Assembly (NCBI GenBank): GCA_945859605.1 | Contig: OX243822.1 | Location: 18,396,558 to 18,460,557, forward strand | DNA: 64,000 bases | Origin: Lumbricus rubellus | Taxonomy: Eukaryota > Annelida > Clitellata > Crassiclitellata > Lumbricidae | Direction: 5' to 3' | Shown: piece by piece, positions 19,523-31,440 of the stretch | Numbering within the stretch: position 1 is the first letter of the stretch | How the letters are laid out: the number at the start of each line of letters is the position of its first letter | Made by a program: the position numbers and the translations under genes | The notes under the pieces: generated by a model | Database searches by the model: none | The model's input: the letters and a program-made list of their open reading frames with translations, nothing else | Told to the model about the DNA's origin: nothing

Positions 19523-22500
19523 TTATCTGGAGCTACGTGATGATAACTTTCTAATGAAGTCTTCGCGATCAAATTCATCCCAATTTCGATCATAATTTGC
19601 ATAAAAACTTTGGTCGTAATCATCCCGAACTAAAGGTATATCAATTGCAGTATCGTCTGGGCATAGGTCAAGGTATATATCATAGATCGCGGAGAATCTT
19701 AGACGGATGCGTGCATCTTCCTCTGCTATGCCATTATAATTTGTAAATGTTATGTAATTGTCCTTATTCATACGTTCTACTCGCTGTTTGAACGAGGGCA
19801 TGAAGTAACAAGGAAACACGTAATGTCGATTAAACTCCGTGAGGCAAAACAGGATCCTCTCGACCCAATAGGCGAGTTGATCTCGAGAAATTTTTTTTAC
19901 GTGTCTTAATTCACTTCTATTTTGGACATTAAGAGCCTCTATGCAAAATAAAAGACAATTCTTCAATTGATAAGTAGGCCTAGGCCTACTCTTCTCTTCC
20001 TCTTCAAGTATCAACTTGCTAACTAGATATGCTGCCTTAATTAATGGTGGGCTTTCTTTTATCACTCGACTTTCTACTCGTGCAAATGAAATTCTGGCAA
20101 ATGTATCGGAGAATATAAAGTCAATATCACGTTTCTTTGAAGTATCAAAACGTGGCTGATCAAAGACAAATGTACAACCGTTTGTTTTTACAGCTGGACT
20201 AATGCCAACTGGAAGTGGGTCGTCTGGCCACCAATCTTCCACCTGAATACAAGCAACGATGTCAATTGAAATGGGGACAAAAAGGCCACCCTCTCCATCA
20301 TCAATGGGATGATTCATTGTCAAACGAAAAGTCTTGCACAAACAGGCTGGCCCCTCAAATCTATTTTCTTTGATATATTCAAAGCTCAATTCGAAACTAT
20401 GTTCGTCTTGCCAGAACTTATTGCCACGTAAGACCTCTTCCAAAATAATCTGAAATCTAGAATTGACTTCGTTAGTCAGCAAGCACTGATCTGAGTTGAA
20501 GAAACAATCGAACATCTCGTCACACCGAATTCTGGTATCCTCATTCGGCTTCCGTCTCAGTTCAAAGTATCCATTCGGACCCAATGGATGTGGAGACGGG
20601 TCACAAAATTGATTGAATTTAATCAGTGTAAAGTTAAAATCAAAGTCTGCTGAAATGAGAACTTTTGTCTCTTCTTCGGCGCTACCAACTAAAATTGGAC
20701 GACACTCAAATCGCCAATCCTTTTCCTTTATACCATCGGCCAAACGTTCAATGAAACGTTTTACTGGCGGTTTAAGCTTTCCTAGACGTCTGTTGAGACG
20801 AATGAATTTGTTTTTGGCCCAAATCCTCCAAATGGCTTTTTCAGGTGATTCTTCAGGGCGTGGTGATTGTGAGCAGATAAGAATTCGTTCAAATACCATT
20901 TGCTTGGATAACTCTGTCACATGATCCGCTTTGAATACTTGAGCTACGTCCGTACACACATGAAACAGATTCTGTCTATTTTTTGATCGCACTGCTTTTC
21001 TTTCGTTGGCACTCACCAAGTCTCTCAGCTTCATAAGATCTTTAGGCGTATATCCGTATTTGTCTTTTGCGTTCTCATCAGCTCCGCTCCGGACGAGAAT
21101 CTTATACTGAGCTCTCTGTTCTGTATAATGTAAAGGAGTTTTACCGTACATGTCAGCAGCGTTTACGTTGGAGCCCAGCTTCAATAGCACTGTGAGTAGC
21201 TCATCTGAATAGAATGGTGTCATCACCGGATAGTGAAGTGGCGTTCTTCCCTTGTTATCTTTTACAGCGGCTGATTCAATGAAATTTCCCGGTCTTAGAA
21301 GAACTCCATGAACCATCATGTCGTATCTTTTCTTGTGGTGTTCTCTTTCTATTTTGTCTACAATCATATTTTCTCTTGAGTTACGTGAATTGAATAAGAT
21401 GACAAGTCGATGAAGTGGGCTTCGACCTCTCTCGTCAACCCTTGCCACTTCAATTGGCGATTCGTCCTCTCGCGCGTCTATCAGTCGAATGGCACCGCGA
21501 TCTTTTAGTGCTTCGAGAGTCGCTGAAGTGAATCGCTTGGAAAACTTCATTGCTAAATCAAGTGGCTTATTGCCTCTGACATCTTCTATATCAACATTAG
21601 TTTTGTCATCACTTAAAATCAATTTAACCACTTCTTCTTTTAAATGAGTGTTTTCTTCGTCGTATTTTAAATAAGTTTGTATCTGTTCAATTGCTGTATT
21701 TCGATCCACTGTTCCATTCATCCATTTTAGATTATATCTGCTGCTAATCTCAGAAACGATTTTGCCGCAAATTTCTGGCTCACGAAGTCCATTACAGAAG
21801 AAATAAAAATCAAACCAATTAGGCCTATACTTTGGCTCAGCGATACACGAGTGCAGAGCAGTTAATCCGTAATAGTTTTGCAAATTCACTGAAGCTTTAT
21901 GGTTAATCAGCATCTGCACTACGGAGACATGATTCATTTCAGCTGCTTTAATCAAAGCAGTTGCTCCAAATCTGTCTCTTGCATCAAGGTCAAGTTTTTT
22001 CCCTGATTTCTGCTCCGAGTCAAACAATATTTGAATGAAATGACAACAGCCCTTCTCGGCGGCAATTATCAAAGGCGTTTCTCCATAGAAATTCTTCAGA
22101 TTGAAGTCTGCTTCCTTCTCTAGCAACAATTCTAGCAAATCATTTCTGATTTGGACCTGCAAATGTCGCCATTTTGACAAGTTGGAATTTGAAATGCCTT
22201 TCTCTATTTTGTGCAATTTATTATACAAGCCCACCGCCAGAATTTTCGAATTTTGCCTTTTTAACAATTCGGGAATAACATCAGATGAACATCTGCAACG
22301 CTGAATCGTTTCGTGAAGGAGGGTACCGGTATTATATTTATCCCATATATTGCTTTGCAGGTTTACATTAAATTTACTCGAGTTGATAAGAACTTCTGCG
22401 ACTTCTCTGAAATTCATCATGTATTGCCTAAGATCACTTCGTCCTTTTTTAAACAAATCCTCACTTTCGATTTTGGATATCATTGACTCAAAGCTCTTTC

Positions 22501-24292
22501 GAAGATCCTTGGCTGAATACACGTATTGGTCTCCGCTGAGCAAAACTCGAACTATTTCTGGTTTGACCAAAGATGCTGCAAGATTAAGTGGTATACGGAA
22601 ACAACCTTCTGCTCTTATCTCGATAGGTGTAGTTTCTTCTCTCCAAACCATTTCAGCAGAAACGCGTCGACAGTCATGTTTAAGAAATTCAACTGGATGT
22701 CTGTGCCCGTCTGTTGGTAGTTTATCAGATATCTTGCGGCTGTGTTTCACAATAACCTCAACAACAGTCGTGTGACCATTATTGACGGCAGCGCGTAACG
22801 GTGTCAAAACAAGTTCTCTCACTACGAAATCGCATATGCTTCGGCTCAGTAATAAATCCGTGACATCTGCATGACCATTCTTAGCTGCAAGGTAAAATGG
22901 TGTTTCATTGGACTGTTTCGCAACATCCACGATAGCGTGGTTGTCCAGTAAAACCTCAACAATGGAAATGTGGCCATTTTGACAAGCTAAATGAAGTGGA
23001 GTCATCTTGGCGCTGTTGCACGCATTAACATTTGCCCCGCTAATTATCAAATCCTTTTCAATTTCAGCAAGTTCGTGCTGTGGTGCTGCTCGTCTTGGGA
23101 AGACTGTGTTGGTGGTAGAATTGTGAATCAACTGAGTATTTGCGATTTCAATATTGCCACCCTCTGCCGCGATTTGGTTTGAAATCTGACCAGCTTCATC
23201 TGTGTTTATTATCGTATGTTGCGAATGGTCGTATTCGTCTGTAGAAACTTGGTCTAACGCCAATTGCGAACCATTCTGGGCATCCATATCCGCAGTCCGA
23301 TTGAGTAGAACGTTTACAACAGCGTTGTGACCATTGCTTGCTGCAAGATGAAGAGCAGTGTCACCAGTTATGTCAGTCGCATTGTATTCACCTCCATGAG
23401 ATATAATTTCTTTCACTATTTCAGCGAAACCCAACTCAGCAGCGATATGAATGGGAGTCTTACCAAAAGCATTTATCATATTAAAATTAGCATTGTTTTT
23501 CAACAAGACTTCGACAACTTCTGAATGGCCTTTTTCGGATGCAAGATGGAGCGCAGTGTCACCATACAAGTTTGTAGCGTCCGGATTTGCATCCTTATCT
23601 AGAAGGAGATGATGTACATCCATTGCATTTCCGCATGTTGCCGCAGAATGAAGCGGCAAAGTTTCTTCGGTAATAGAGCTAAGCAGCAGCAGAGCGAGTT
23701 CGCGATGGTCACGGTTGATTGCAATGTGAATCGGTGTACCGGTAAGCTTATTGTTAGATCGGTCAGTTGCAAAGACATCTGCGTTATTTTTCAACAATAT
23801 ATATGCAATTGCGAAGTGACCGTGTTCAGCCGCCAGATGAAGTGGAGTCTGACCTAATGCATTTCTGGAGTTAACGCTTGCGTTCCTCTTTAGTAGAAGA
23901 TCTACAACGTCAGTGCGACCATATCGGGTTGCAATGTGCAAAGGAGTGTTTTGATTTCTATCCAGCACATCAACATCCGCTGACGACTTCAGTAAAATTC
24001 TAACATTCTCCGTGCACCTTTCACGGACAGCAAAATGAAGTGCACTATAGGGTACTGGTAGTTTGTCATCTTTCTCAAGGACGCACTGAGTTTCTCTCCG
24101 TTCATCATCAGAGTCAGATTCTGTACTTGTTTCTTGAACGACCCACTCTTTCTCATCAGCCTCAGAATATCTACTGACGTCTTGAATGTCCCCCTCCTGA
24201 TCAGAGTCAGAATCTGCACTTACGCACTGACTTGTCAAGCAATTTATAAATTTAGGAAGATATGGACGAACAGTCACTCGATTAGGATCCAT
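19523..24292 (-). CDS. ankyrin-repeat cGAS-like receptor, copy b1
   Basis: 1589 residues, one exon, starting at the ATG of MDPNR. The N-terminus carries DSD/ESDSDDE acidic patches. Ankyrin repeats run from about 78 to 345, again around 420-525, and scattered to about 1100. The Mab-21/cGAS nucleotidyltransferase occupies about 1152-1505: G1203-S1204, D1216-F-D1218, third acid D1344 in ISIDIV, and a C-terminal helical block with HYVFPCYFMPSF. All catalytic acids are intact. It differs from a1 throughout (start, linkers, repeat content) but is almost identical to a1 around GNKFWQDEHSFELSF, where b2 diverges. This suggests gene conversion. The role is most likely sensing plus cyclic nucleotide-type signalling; the ankyrin part may bind ligand or partners. 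Activating ligand unknown. Confidence 0.86.
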   Translation of the reverse strand: MDPNRVTVRPYLPKFINCLTSQCVSADSDSDQEGDIQDVSRYSEADEKEWVVQETSTESDSDDERRETQCVLEKDDKLPVPYSALHFAVRERCTENVRILLKSSADVDVLDRNQNTPLHIATRYGRTDVVDLLLKRNASVNSRNALGQTPLHLAAEHGHFAIAYILLKNNADVFATDRSNNKLTGTPIHIAINRDHRELALLLLSSITEETLPLHSAATCGNAMDVHHLLLDKDANPDATNLYGDTALHLASEKGHSEVVEVLLKNNANFNMINAFGKTPIHIAAELGFAEIVKEIISHGGEYNATDITGDTALHLAASNGHNAVVNVLLNRTADMDAQNGSQLALDQVSTDEYDHSQHTIINTDEAGQISNQIAAEGGNIEIANTQLIHNSTTNTVFPRRAAPQHELAEIEKDLIISGANVNACNSAKMTPLHLACQNGHISIVEVLLDNHAIVDVAKQSNETPFYLAAKNGHADVTDLLLSRSICDFVVRELVLTPLRAAVNNGHTTVVEVIVKHSRKISDKLPTDGHRHPVEFLKHDCRRVSAEMVWREETTPIEIRAEGCFRIPLNLAASLVKPEIVRVLLSGDQYVYSAKDLRKSFESMISKIESEDLFKKGRSDLRQYMMNFREVAEVLINSSKFNVNLQSNIWDKYNTGTLLHETIQRCRCSSDVIPELLKRQNSKILAVGLYNKLHKIEKGISNSNLSKWRHLQVQIRNDLLELLLEKEADFNLKNFYGETPLIIAAEKGCCHFIQILFDSEQKSGKKLDLDARDRFGATALIKAAEMNHVSVVQMLINHKASVNLQNYYGLTALHSCIAEPKYRPNWFDFYFFCNGLREPEICGKIVSEISSRYNLKWMNGTVDRNTAIEQIQTYLKYDEENTHLKEEVVKLILSDDKTNVDIEDVRGNKPLDLAMKFSKRFTSATLEALKDRGAIRLIDAREDESPIEVARVDERGRSPLHRLVILFNSRNSRENMIVDKIEREHHKKRYDMMVHGVLLRPGNFIESAAVKDNKGRTPLHYPVMTPFYSDELLTVLLKLGSNVNAADMYGKTPLHYTEQRAQYKILVRSGADENAKDKYGYTPKDLMKLRDLVSANERKAVRSKNRQNLFHVCTDVAQVFKADHVTELSKQMVFERILICSQSPRPEESPEKAIWRIWAKNKFIRLNRRLGKLKPPVKRFIERLADGIKEKDWRFECRPILVGSAEEETKVLISADFDFNFTLIKFNQFCDPSPHPLGPNGYFELRRKPNEDTRIRCDEMFDCFFNSDQCLLTNEVNSRFQIILEEVLRGNKFWQDEHSFELSFEYIKENRFEGPACLCKTFRLTMNHPIDDGEGGLFVPISIDIVACIQVEDWWPDDPLPVGISPAVKTNGCTFVFDQPRFDTSKKRDIDFIFSDTFARISFARVESRVIKESPPLIKAAYLVSKLILEEEEKSRPRPTYQLKNCLLFCIEALNVQNRSELRHVKKISRDQLAYWVERILFCLTEFNRHYVFPCYFMPSFKQRVERMNKDNYITFTNYNGIAEEDARIRLRFSAIYDIYLDLCPDDTAIDIPLVRDDYDQSFYANYDRNWDEFDREDFIRKLSSRSSR

Positions 24293-25789
24293 TTAATTTG
24301 TAACTTCTAGCTCATAACCAGATTCAACGTCATTCGCCTCAGTTTTGCGGCGGGTCTTCAATACAAAAGCTGATTGTAGTCCTACTTGGTCGACATCAGC
24401 TACGTACGTTTAGAGTCTCCAGATGGATCGGGAGTCTTTGGCGTTGATTTTGTGCTAACTAAAATTGAAAGTTTCAGTTTGCCAATCACCGCAAAGTGTT
24501 CCAGAATCAAGATGGTCATTTTCTGCAAACTAGAGAACAAAATAATGAGATGAAAATAAAAATCGATTCGGTGTCCCTCACCGATCAAACTGGTGCCGGG
24601 CTCAACTGTTGTCTGGGCAACGCATTGCATGATTTTTCATAACCCATCATCTACCAACTTTTTCTTACAGAACAAGACTAATATTGTAGCATTATGTTTC
24701 AACACGTCCTCGCATGCAAACATGAGCACAAGGCTTAAAATATTAATTAAGGATGCGTCCGAGAAAAACAAATGGTGTCAAAGTGTTGCACACCAGGAGG
24801 CACGCTAGTAATTAAGCAGTAGGCCTAAGCTTACTTGAGATTATTTATGGCTACACAGGCGAGTCAAGTGCCATTTGTCATAAGTCAGTTTTTGGATAGT
24901 TTGTCAAGCAGTGTTATGGCATTCACTAAAACTGTCTCATGTTTTGTCATGGAATTCATTGAATCAGTGCATAATTATGAAGTCCAACATGCACCACACT
25001 GTGTACACCTCTGTCTTGTGTTTGTCAACGATACTGAATATGCCGTCACTCCGATCGTTAAAGTGTTAAAGACAGCATTTTGACAGCAGGCTTTGTGGTA
25101 ACTTCAAATTCTTATGCTATGATCACAACTTCCGTTTTCGGCAGGGGCATAGTCAGAAAAAATTCAGCGCGAGTTTCATTTCGTTTTTTCCCTTCAAAGT
25201 ACATGGTCCCATAGGGATATCAACTGTCCACGATCTGCCAAAACAGTCCCGGAATAGATATACCCTAGAGTACAGCCATGGCTATAAGCTAGATGTGTTT
25301 ATTTAGAGGCAGCGGCCCTCTCAGTAGGCTAGGCCTAAGAGCCATCGCTGCTAGATGAGCATGCAACGTAGCACAAGCAGCCTAATGAAAGAATAGGCTA
25401 CGATCTGATTTCTAGTGTTCACAGCTAACTTACCTGTACTCTGCAGATGTTTACCATTCAAATGTAGTAGTATAAGTCAACGTCTTCTTCAAAATTGTCT
25501 TCGCATGGATGACGGTGGCCTAACTATAAACATTAATGTTTGTTCAAATATCAAGTACATGTATGAGGAGATTAATTACTTGACAGCGAACAGCAGCACA
25601 ATGTCATATCACGCAAACAAACGATTTCTTAACCACTCACAATGCCGGAAAATCGGGAACGACTGGGAATTTCCGCTGGAAATATCCAGGGCAATCTCGC
25701 GTATATAGGCCTATACCCACGTAAGTGAAGCGTATCCCATAATTATTATAAATTTGTAATTATATAGGCCTAGTAATCATAACTCCGCC
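24293..25789. other. 5' flank of b1, non-coding
   Basis: Contains the presumed b1 promoter (minus strand). No convincing element recognised. Aligns with 56,454-57,260 and 57,744-58,450. The word GTGCATAATTATGAAGTCC at about 24,968 is the empty site for the element at 57270 in unit 2. Confidence 0.4.
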
Positions 25790-26135
25790 AAAGCCGGTCC
25801 CAAGCCCGGTTGAAAAAGAAGGAGGGTTCTACGGTGAGTCTGCGCCCCACCCAGGTAATGCAAAAAACTTGCAACAGAAACGATACAGGAAACCCAAACT
25901 ACACTGTTGAGGCAGGACGCATGGGAGATGAGAGGAGGAACACGAATCCGCTTATGAAGGGTCCTGGTGAAAACCGAAAGGAAGTCAAGACCCCAAAGTC
26001 TCAAATCCTAACGACCAAAGCCAAGACAGAAATCGGATATTGGAATGTAAGAACATTGTATGCTGCAGGGAAGATGGCTCAGGTGGCGAAAGAGATGAAG
26101 GAATACAAACTGGAAATACTGAGGGGTAGTAATCA
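25790..26135 (+). pseudogene. non-LTR retrotransposon endonuclease fragment
   Basis: The plus-strand reading includes IGYWNVRTLYAAGKMAQVAKEMKEY, closely matching the N-terminus of the apurinic-type endonuclease (G-x-W-N-V-R-T-L). It stops before the catalytic SETxW segment (here LRGSNHYHWDG). Truncated and dead. The upstream GCCGGTCCCAAGCCCGG links it to the short elements at 15,261 and 47,142. Confidence 0.7.
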
Positions 26136-26276
26136 TTATCATTGGGATGGTAGGTTGGTTTATCTGACTTATCATCATCTCGAGATTATAATTATACACA
26201 GCACCAAAGCGAAATATGCATTATGCAGGTACATAATTATTACCGGTATGCAAGCAATATATTTGTGCCTGCATGC

Positions 26277-26310
26277 GTATGTATGTATGTATGTATGTAT
26301 GTATGTATGT
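26277..26310. repeat. (GTAT)n microsatellite
   Basis: Eight or so GTAT units. Confidence 0.8.
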
Positions 26311-26320
26311 GCACTTGTTA

Positions 26321-26514
26321 TAGCGCCCCTTCAAGCTCTCTACTCAGAGGCGCTCCCGATGCAGAGCGGACACTGCATCGGAGTTTCACGCCGAAGCGCT
26401 GAGCAATTGTGAGTGAAGAACTTGCCCAAGGTCCTTACGCGGCGAGGTGGATTCGAACCTCGAACCTTCCGGCTTCAAGGCAATGACGCCACCACTAGAC
26501 CACCGCGCCCCACA
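26321..26514 (-). mobile_element. tRNA-derived SINE
   Basis: The minus strand begins GGGGCGCGGTGGTCTAGTGG (tRNA head with A box), has B box GGTTCGAATCC (26449-26459), then CCTTGGGCAAGTTCTTCACTC, a body sequence common in deuterostome and mollusc tRNA SINEs. It inserted 3' of the GTAT repeat. Found only here in the window. Confidence 0.8.
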
Positions 26515-26639
26515 GGTTGCGTGTCATGTATGCATGTGTTATTATTTTTTTGAAGGTTAGGCCTAGATATTTTATCTGCAGATGCCGTCAAGAGACAACC
26601 CTAAAGGATACGAACATTCGATAATGCAGAGCTGTCACT

Positions 26640-27380
26640 TTTTCATCCATGTAGCTACCCTCTCTCTCGCTCTCTCTTTTCCTTTCAATATTTCTCATAG
26701 TCTACATCGCTCTATGTCTTTCCTCTGTTTCTTTGCCACTGCCTTTATTAGCTCTTTTTTACCATGTCTTTTCCTCTCTGGTTGTGCCAGAATGGTCGTA
26801 TAATAACCTACATCAACACCCACTGCACAGACTATCGTAGGCCTATTCCCTGTTTGAGTAGAAGTAGCCTACAAGTACGCCTGCCTCACCATAGGTGCGC
26901 TGCTCCACTGCCAAATCTCTTCGCCATCATTTTTGATCATGTTAATAATTATATTCAGTGAGTATTTCATGTTCAAATGTGATGACAAGATTATAGTTTC
27001 TTTGGTGATGGATTGCAGACGCGTTACTCTTTGTTGGCTTGCTAAGTTATGGCTTTTGTCTAATAGAATTTTCTGGTCCAGGTGAGTGGGAATTTGTTAG
27101 CAGAAGTGGCGGAAAGTTAGCGGAACCTAATTGTAATCGTAATATCCAAATTTCTAGAGCGCCACTTGAAGGCCAAGCGCAGGGCACCAACTTATTCACG
27201 AGCGCTGGTGTTCACGAGCGTGAACTTAACACCGGCGCTACTGTAAAATCAAGTCCACCGAAGTCAGGTTGCTCATTCCATTCCGGTGCCATGCCAGAAT
27301 CCGGGGAGTTCAATATAATGTGTTATGAAATTAGAGGAGGAAGGGGTAACGAGAGCCCTCTCCGGCAGGCACATCTAATT
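26640..27380. repeat. recurrent module, unit-2 start
   Basis: An uninterrupted copy: pyrimidine-rich shoulder, CCATGTCTTTTCCTCTCTGG, GACGCGTTACTCTTTG, CCAGGTGAGTGGGAATTTG, then the CCACCGAAGTCAGG and GAGAGCCCTCTC tail. It marks the left edge of unit 2. Confidence 0.7.
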
Positions 27381-28525
27381 GATGCGGATGCTACCACTGT
27401 TTATGTGACAGTGACTTACAGGTATTGCACGGTGACACTGAAAAGGCAGGACGCTGTAGCAGCAGCAGCAAATGATCTGTAGACTTAGACGCCCACCGAC
27501 AAAGTTCGCCAATAGCGGACGTTGAGCGAAAGAAAATCTCTGTAGGCCTACAGTAATGCTGAGATGTAAAACGAGTATAAAGATTGCAAAAACCCGACTT
27601 GAAATGGTTTAGGGCCTTTAGGCGTTCCATACAACCTTTGCACGACCGTAGGCCACATGCATGTGCTGTATAATTCATGTCGCTGACGTTCGGAAATAAA
27701 CTAATTAACTTCAAAACAAAACAGACAGAAACAAGCAGACAGCCGTGGGTAATCTCAGAATAGCATTAGGCTATGGTGCAGTTCGGGAGCTGTGACCACC
27801 CTCCAGTACCCTCCTCCCTTCGAGCAACCCTCCGGCTTGTTGATGTTTAATTTAACGACACTGTGCTATATCAAGAATGATTAATGTCGCCTTCCTCCTT
27901 TGCTTATAGACTAGGGTCTGGCACTGCCAAAGTGCGAGCAGTCTCGGAGATCCACACCCCACAGGTTCATCACACACACATACATGTAGGCTAGTTATTT
28001 ATAACTGCGGGTTCCTTAAGCTGCGGACCTTGAGCAGTGAGCACCATGCCACCAGCTTTATTGGGCCTGTGTAATCTGAATGATGGGATAAAGCAATGAG
28101 ACAAAGTGACTGTTCAGTGTCTGACATAAATAGAACCACACAGATAGGCGTATAGCCTACATGTACGTGTAGATGCATGGGCGAATCGAAGTTCGACTTT
28201 CACCGAAACTCTCACCGTTGTCTTTCTCATTTGGAGTCGAGAGTCAGTAATTGCCAGATGCAGCACCAGCTGAGACTACAAGTGGTTCAAAGTCCGATAA
28301 TTTATCTCTAATCAGATTCAGAGTCCGATCACTTAATTTGGATACAGTAGGCTACTGTTGTTGTTTCCTTAACCGTAGGACGCAACACATAGTAGCAGAG
28401 TCTGGTTTCACTGGACTGGAATTAGTCGCCAAGACTTCAGCGTAATACTTCGATTTGCTGATCAGGTTAGAGTAGGATCTCTCAATCAGTAGGCCCTATA
28501 TAGATAATAAGATCTGATTAGCAGC
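27381..28525. other. upstream region of receptor gene 2
   Basis: No gene. Aligns with 62,280-63,414 (unit 3) and, from about 27,834, with 690-1373 (unit 1). A TATATA at 28526-28531 is described with copy 1. Confidence 0.5.
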
Positions 28526-28561
28526 TATATACTACGAAAAGAGGTTAACTGTATTTTAAAG

Positions 28562-29635
28562 ATGTCTTTCCCTGACGAATCTTCCTACGATCAGGTGACG
28601 ATGAAAAACCTCAGCGACTCGTCGTCTCCTCAAGTGAACGTCGACATCGAAGAGTTTGAATATCTTAACGACGTTGATACCCTTCGATACCAAGTCATGT
28701 ACAAGTACAGTCTTCCGTTCATTCTGGTCTTCGGGATGTTGACCACCCCGTTCCCTCTGACGATTCTCATACGACGTCGAATGTGGCTCCGACACGAAGG
28801 ATACTTCTACCTGACCGCCTACCTCGTCGCTAACCTCGTCAACCTCGTCATAGTCTTCCTCCCGAAGACGCTCTACTTCTTCAACACACAATGGCATTTC
28901 GCGGACACCTCCGAAGCGACCTGCAAGATATGGTCGTTTCTCATGCACGTCATAAATTCCAGTGACTGGCTTCCTGTTGCAATCTTAGTCGACGTCCTGC
29001 TCCGCTGCCATCTGCAATCACCTCCAGGAAAATTCGGTTGTCGGAACTTCGCCGACAAATACCGTACGCTGTTCGGCGCAAAGTTCATCACCGCCCTGGT
29101 GTACGTCGCGTCCGTTATGGTCAACTGGTGGTGTCTGCTTACTGCCCATCTCTTCCACTACGGTGACGACGAGTACATCTGTCACCTAAGCGTCATGTGG
29201 TACGAGGAGCTGTGGCTGTGGAGATTCATATCGAGCAGCGTCACGCAGTTCATCCCTGTCGTCATAGTTACCCCAGTGCTGTGCCTGACGGTCGTCTTAT
29301 TCGCCAGTCGTGGTGGTGGGAGCCAAGTCACCGCGGAGGAGGAAGATTCGATGGACGCGGACGTCGAAGAGGACTCCAAGGAGTTGACGAGGCTTTCTGT
29401 GGTCGTCGGTGCCACCGTCTGTCTCCTCAAGTATCCGCATTATCTGCTTGAGATGATCGTTCAAACTCGTCGACTCACCTTCTACCATGAAGTCTATGCT
29501 GCATGGTACGCCACCGAGTTAGTCTTGTCCGTCCATCTGTTCCTTGTTCCGGTGTTGTGCATCGGTGTACTCCGAGAAACACGGGCAGCCCTTCGCTCGC
29601 TCAGACTAGATAGGCTCGGTCAACGAAGGTTTTGA
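28562..29635 (+). CDS. divergent rhodopsin-like 7TM receptor, copy 2
   Basis: 357 residues, about 14 substitutions from copy 1 (for example A6E, I15K, F143V, Y149C, W156G, L331V). It has the same TM layout, C121/C207 pair and missing micro-switches (D-V-L for D-R-Y, V-P-x-x-C for N-P-x-x-Y). Differences from copy 1 stop abruptly near 29591 (2440 in copy 1), after which the units are nearly identical. The gene looks intact. Confidence 0.8.
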   Translation: MSFPDESSYDQVTMKNLSDSSSPQVNVDIEEFEYLNDVDTLRYQVMYKYSLPFILVFGMLTTPFPLTILIRRRMWLRHEGYFYLTAYLVANLVNLVIVFLPKTLYFFNTQWHFADTSEATCKIWSFLMHVINSSDWLPVAILVDVLLRCHLQSPPGKFGCRNFADKYRTLFGAKFITALVYVASVMVNWWCLLTAHLFHYGDDEYICHLSVMWYEELWLWRFISSSVTQFIPVVIVTPVLCLTVVLFASRGGGSQVTAEEEDSMDADVEEDSKELTRLSVVVGATVCLLKYPHYLLEMIVQTRRLTFYHEVYAAWYATELVLSVHLFLVPVLCIGVLRETRAALRSLRLDRLGQRRF

Positions 29636-29702
29636 ACTTAAGACACGATATTTGTCAATTTCTTTGATGACTAAGCAAGTGACAGCCTCTTACGGATCCA
29701 GT

Positions 29703-30130
29703 CAGTGGCGTAGCAAGTTGTTTGGGGGCCCTGTGCAGAGTTTCGGTGGTGGGCCCCTTCGATGTTAGAACTTCCTTGATTTAAAAAAAAATGATGCGCA
29801 AGGACGCCTGGCTCTTTTGCTATAGACACTATTTGCATATTTCGCACTCGAAATTAAATATAAAGTTAGCTTATTACAATAATTATTATTTTTTCCCCAT
29901 TTATGTCTATCTTTATAAAATATTTTAAATTTCTTCAGTCTACCAGAGAAAATTGAATTAGAGCTTAAGCCAATGACACCTTTGAGTGTGTACGCCGAAC
30001 ATTTAGGCTAGACTTGATTACGTTCTGAATATTCAGAAAGTGGAAAAAATTTACTCTGACCACCGGGGCCCCTGTACAGCAGGGGTTCCTGTGCACTGCA
30101 CACGCTGCACGCCCATTTGCTACGCCACTG
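29703..30130. mobile_element. 428-bp hAT MITE (unit 2 copy)
   Basis: Orthologous insertion to 2552-2979, with the same GATCCAGT duplication (29695-29702, 30131-30138). Confidence 0.88.
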
Positions 30131-30729
30131 GATCCAGTCTAGCATGCTGTTCGATTCATTAATGCAACGGATTTTGATAATAAAAGACTTTAACAGATTA
30201 TCGCATCATAAACTGTCAAATTCAATTACGATTTTTGTATTTCATATTATTTTATAGCATCATTTAGGCTAGAATATGCAGAGTGGACCAAACATTAACC
30301 CCTATAATTTTTTGGGAAAGGTTTAGCCAAAAGTATTAGATCTAATTTTCCAATCGAATTTTTCTAATCTTAAAATCAATTCTCATAGTTTTGCGTACAA
30401 CAGCCAAACGTCACCAAAGTATTTCAAACAGAGCAAAAGTTATAAATAGGCCCATAACACTTTTTATTGAGTCCACCCACTGTTTTTCTGACGATCGAAA
30501 AACTTAACATAATAGCCTAGCCTACTGTATGTCGTCATTTAAGCGAGCCCCTACATGTACGATCAGGTTTTCTTGAAGCGGCGGTCGGAAGAGATTTCTG
30601 AATAGAATTAGTCACAATGAGGTGGTATTAGGCCTACTTACATGTAGGTCGACTGTACACTGACAGTAGGCCTACAGGATATTTCTCTACAAGTTGTTTT
30701 ATAACTCACAGACGCAGGCTCAGCTCATA

Positions 30730-30872
30730 ATTTTACTGCTCCAAATGTTCAATACTCACAAAACATATCGAAATTATAGTCATTAAATTACTATAATTTC
30801 GATAAGTTTTGTCATTCAATGACTATAATTTCGATATGTTTTGTGAGTATTGAACATTTGGAGCAGTAAAAT
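30730..30872. repeat. long inverted repeat (unit 2 copy)
   Basis: Same as 3579-3721, with no base change noticed. Confidence 0.8.
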
Positions 30873-30921
30873 CTTGTTTTCAGTAGCCTACACAAATTTT
30901 GTGTAGGCTACTGAAAACAAG
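30873..30921. repeat. 49-bp perfect palindrome (unit 2 copy)
   Basis: Same as 3722-3770. Confidence 0.85.
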
Positions 30922-31207
30922 AACAGAACACGGGCCACAAGAGGCATAGATCATAATGGTCAGAGATCGGCCTGTAACGCTAAGAGTAACATGTATTTAG
31001 GCTATATTATGAAACTTACATTGATCTAAATGAAATGCCTATAAGTTGATAATTTACTGCATTGAGCTACTAATTTCAGTGTCTTATTTCTGCTATTGGA
31101 TAAATTTTAGAAGATCAGACAATATTTGCTTGGTGCCATATAATTATATTTCATACCATTGATAAACAAAAGTTTCATAACCGTAAGAGCAATATTTTTT
31201 CATGCAC

Positions 31208-31278
31208 TCCGAATTGTCTGGGTCCGAATTGTCCTGTCCGAATTGTCCGGTCCGAATTGTCCGGCGCCGAATTGTCCA
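31208..31278. repeat. CCGAATTGTCC minisatellite (unit 2 copy)
   Basis: Same as 4057-4127. Confidence 0.7.
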
Positions 31279-31440
31279 GATACCTATATTATATGCCCAC
31301 AGCGAGCGTCTATGATTTGTTTCTGTTGAATCGACGGTTAAATAAATATCTGATTAGGGTTGCAGTCTCAATTAGGTGGGCCATGACCTATAGGTTAATC
31401 TTAAGTCGACTGCGCAGGGGATTTGGCCAAAAGTTGTGCT

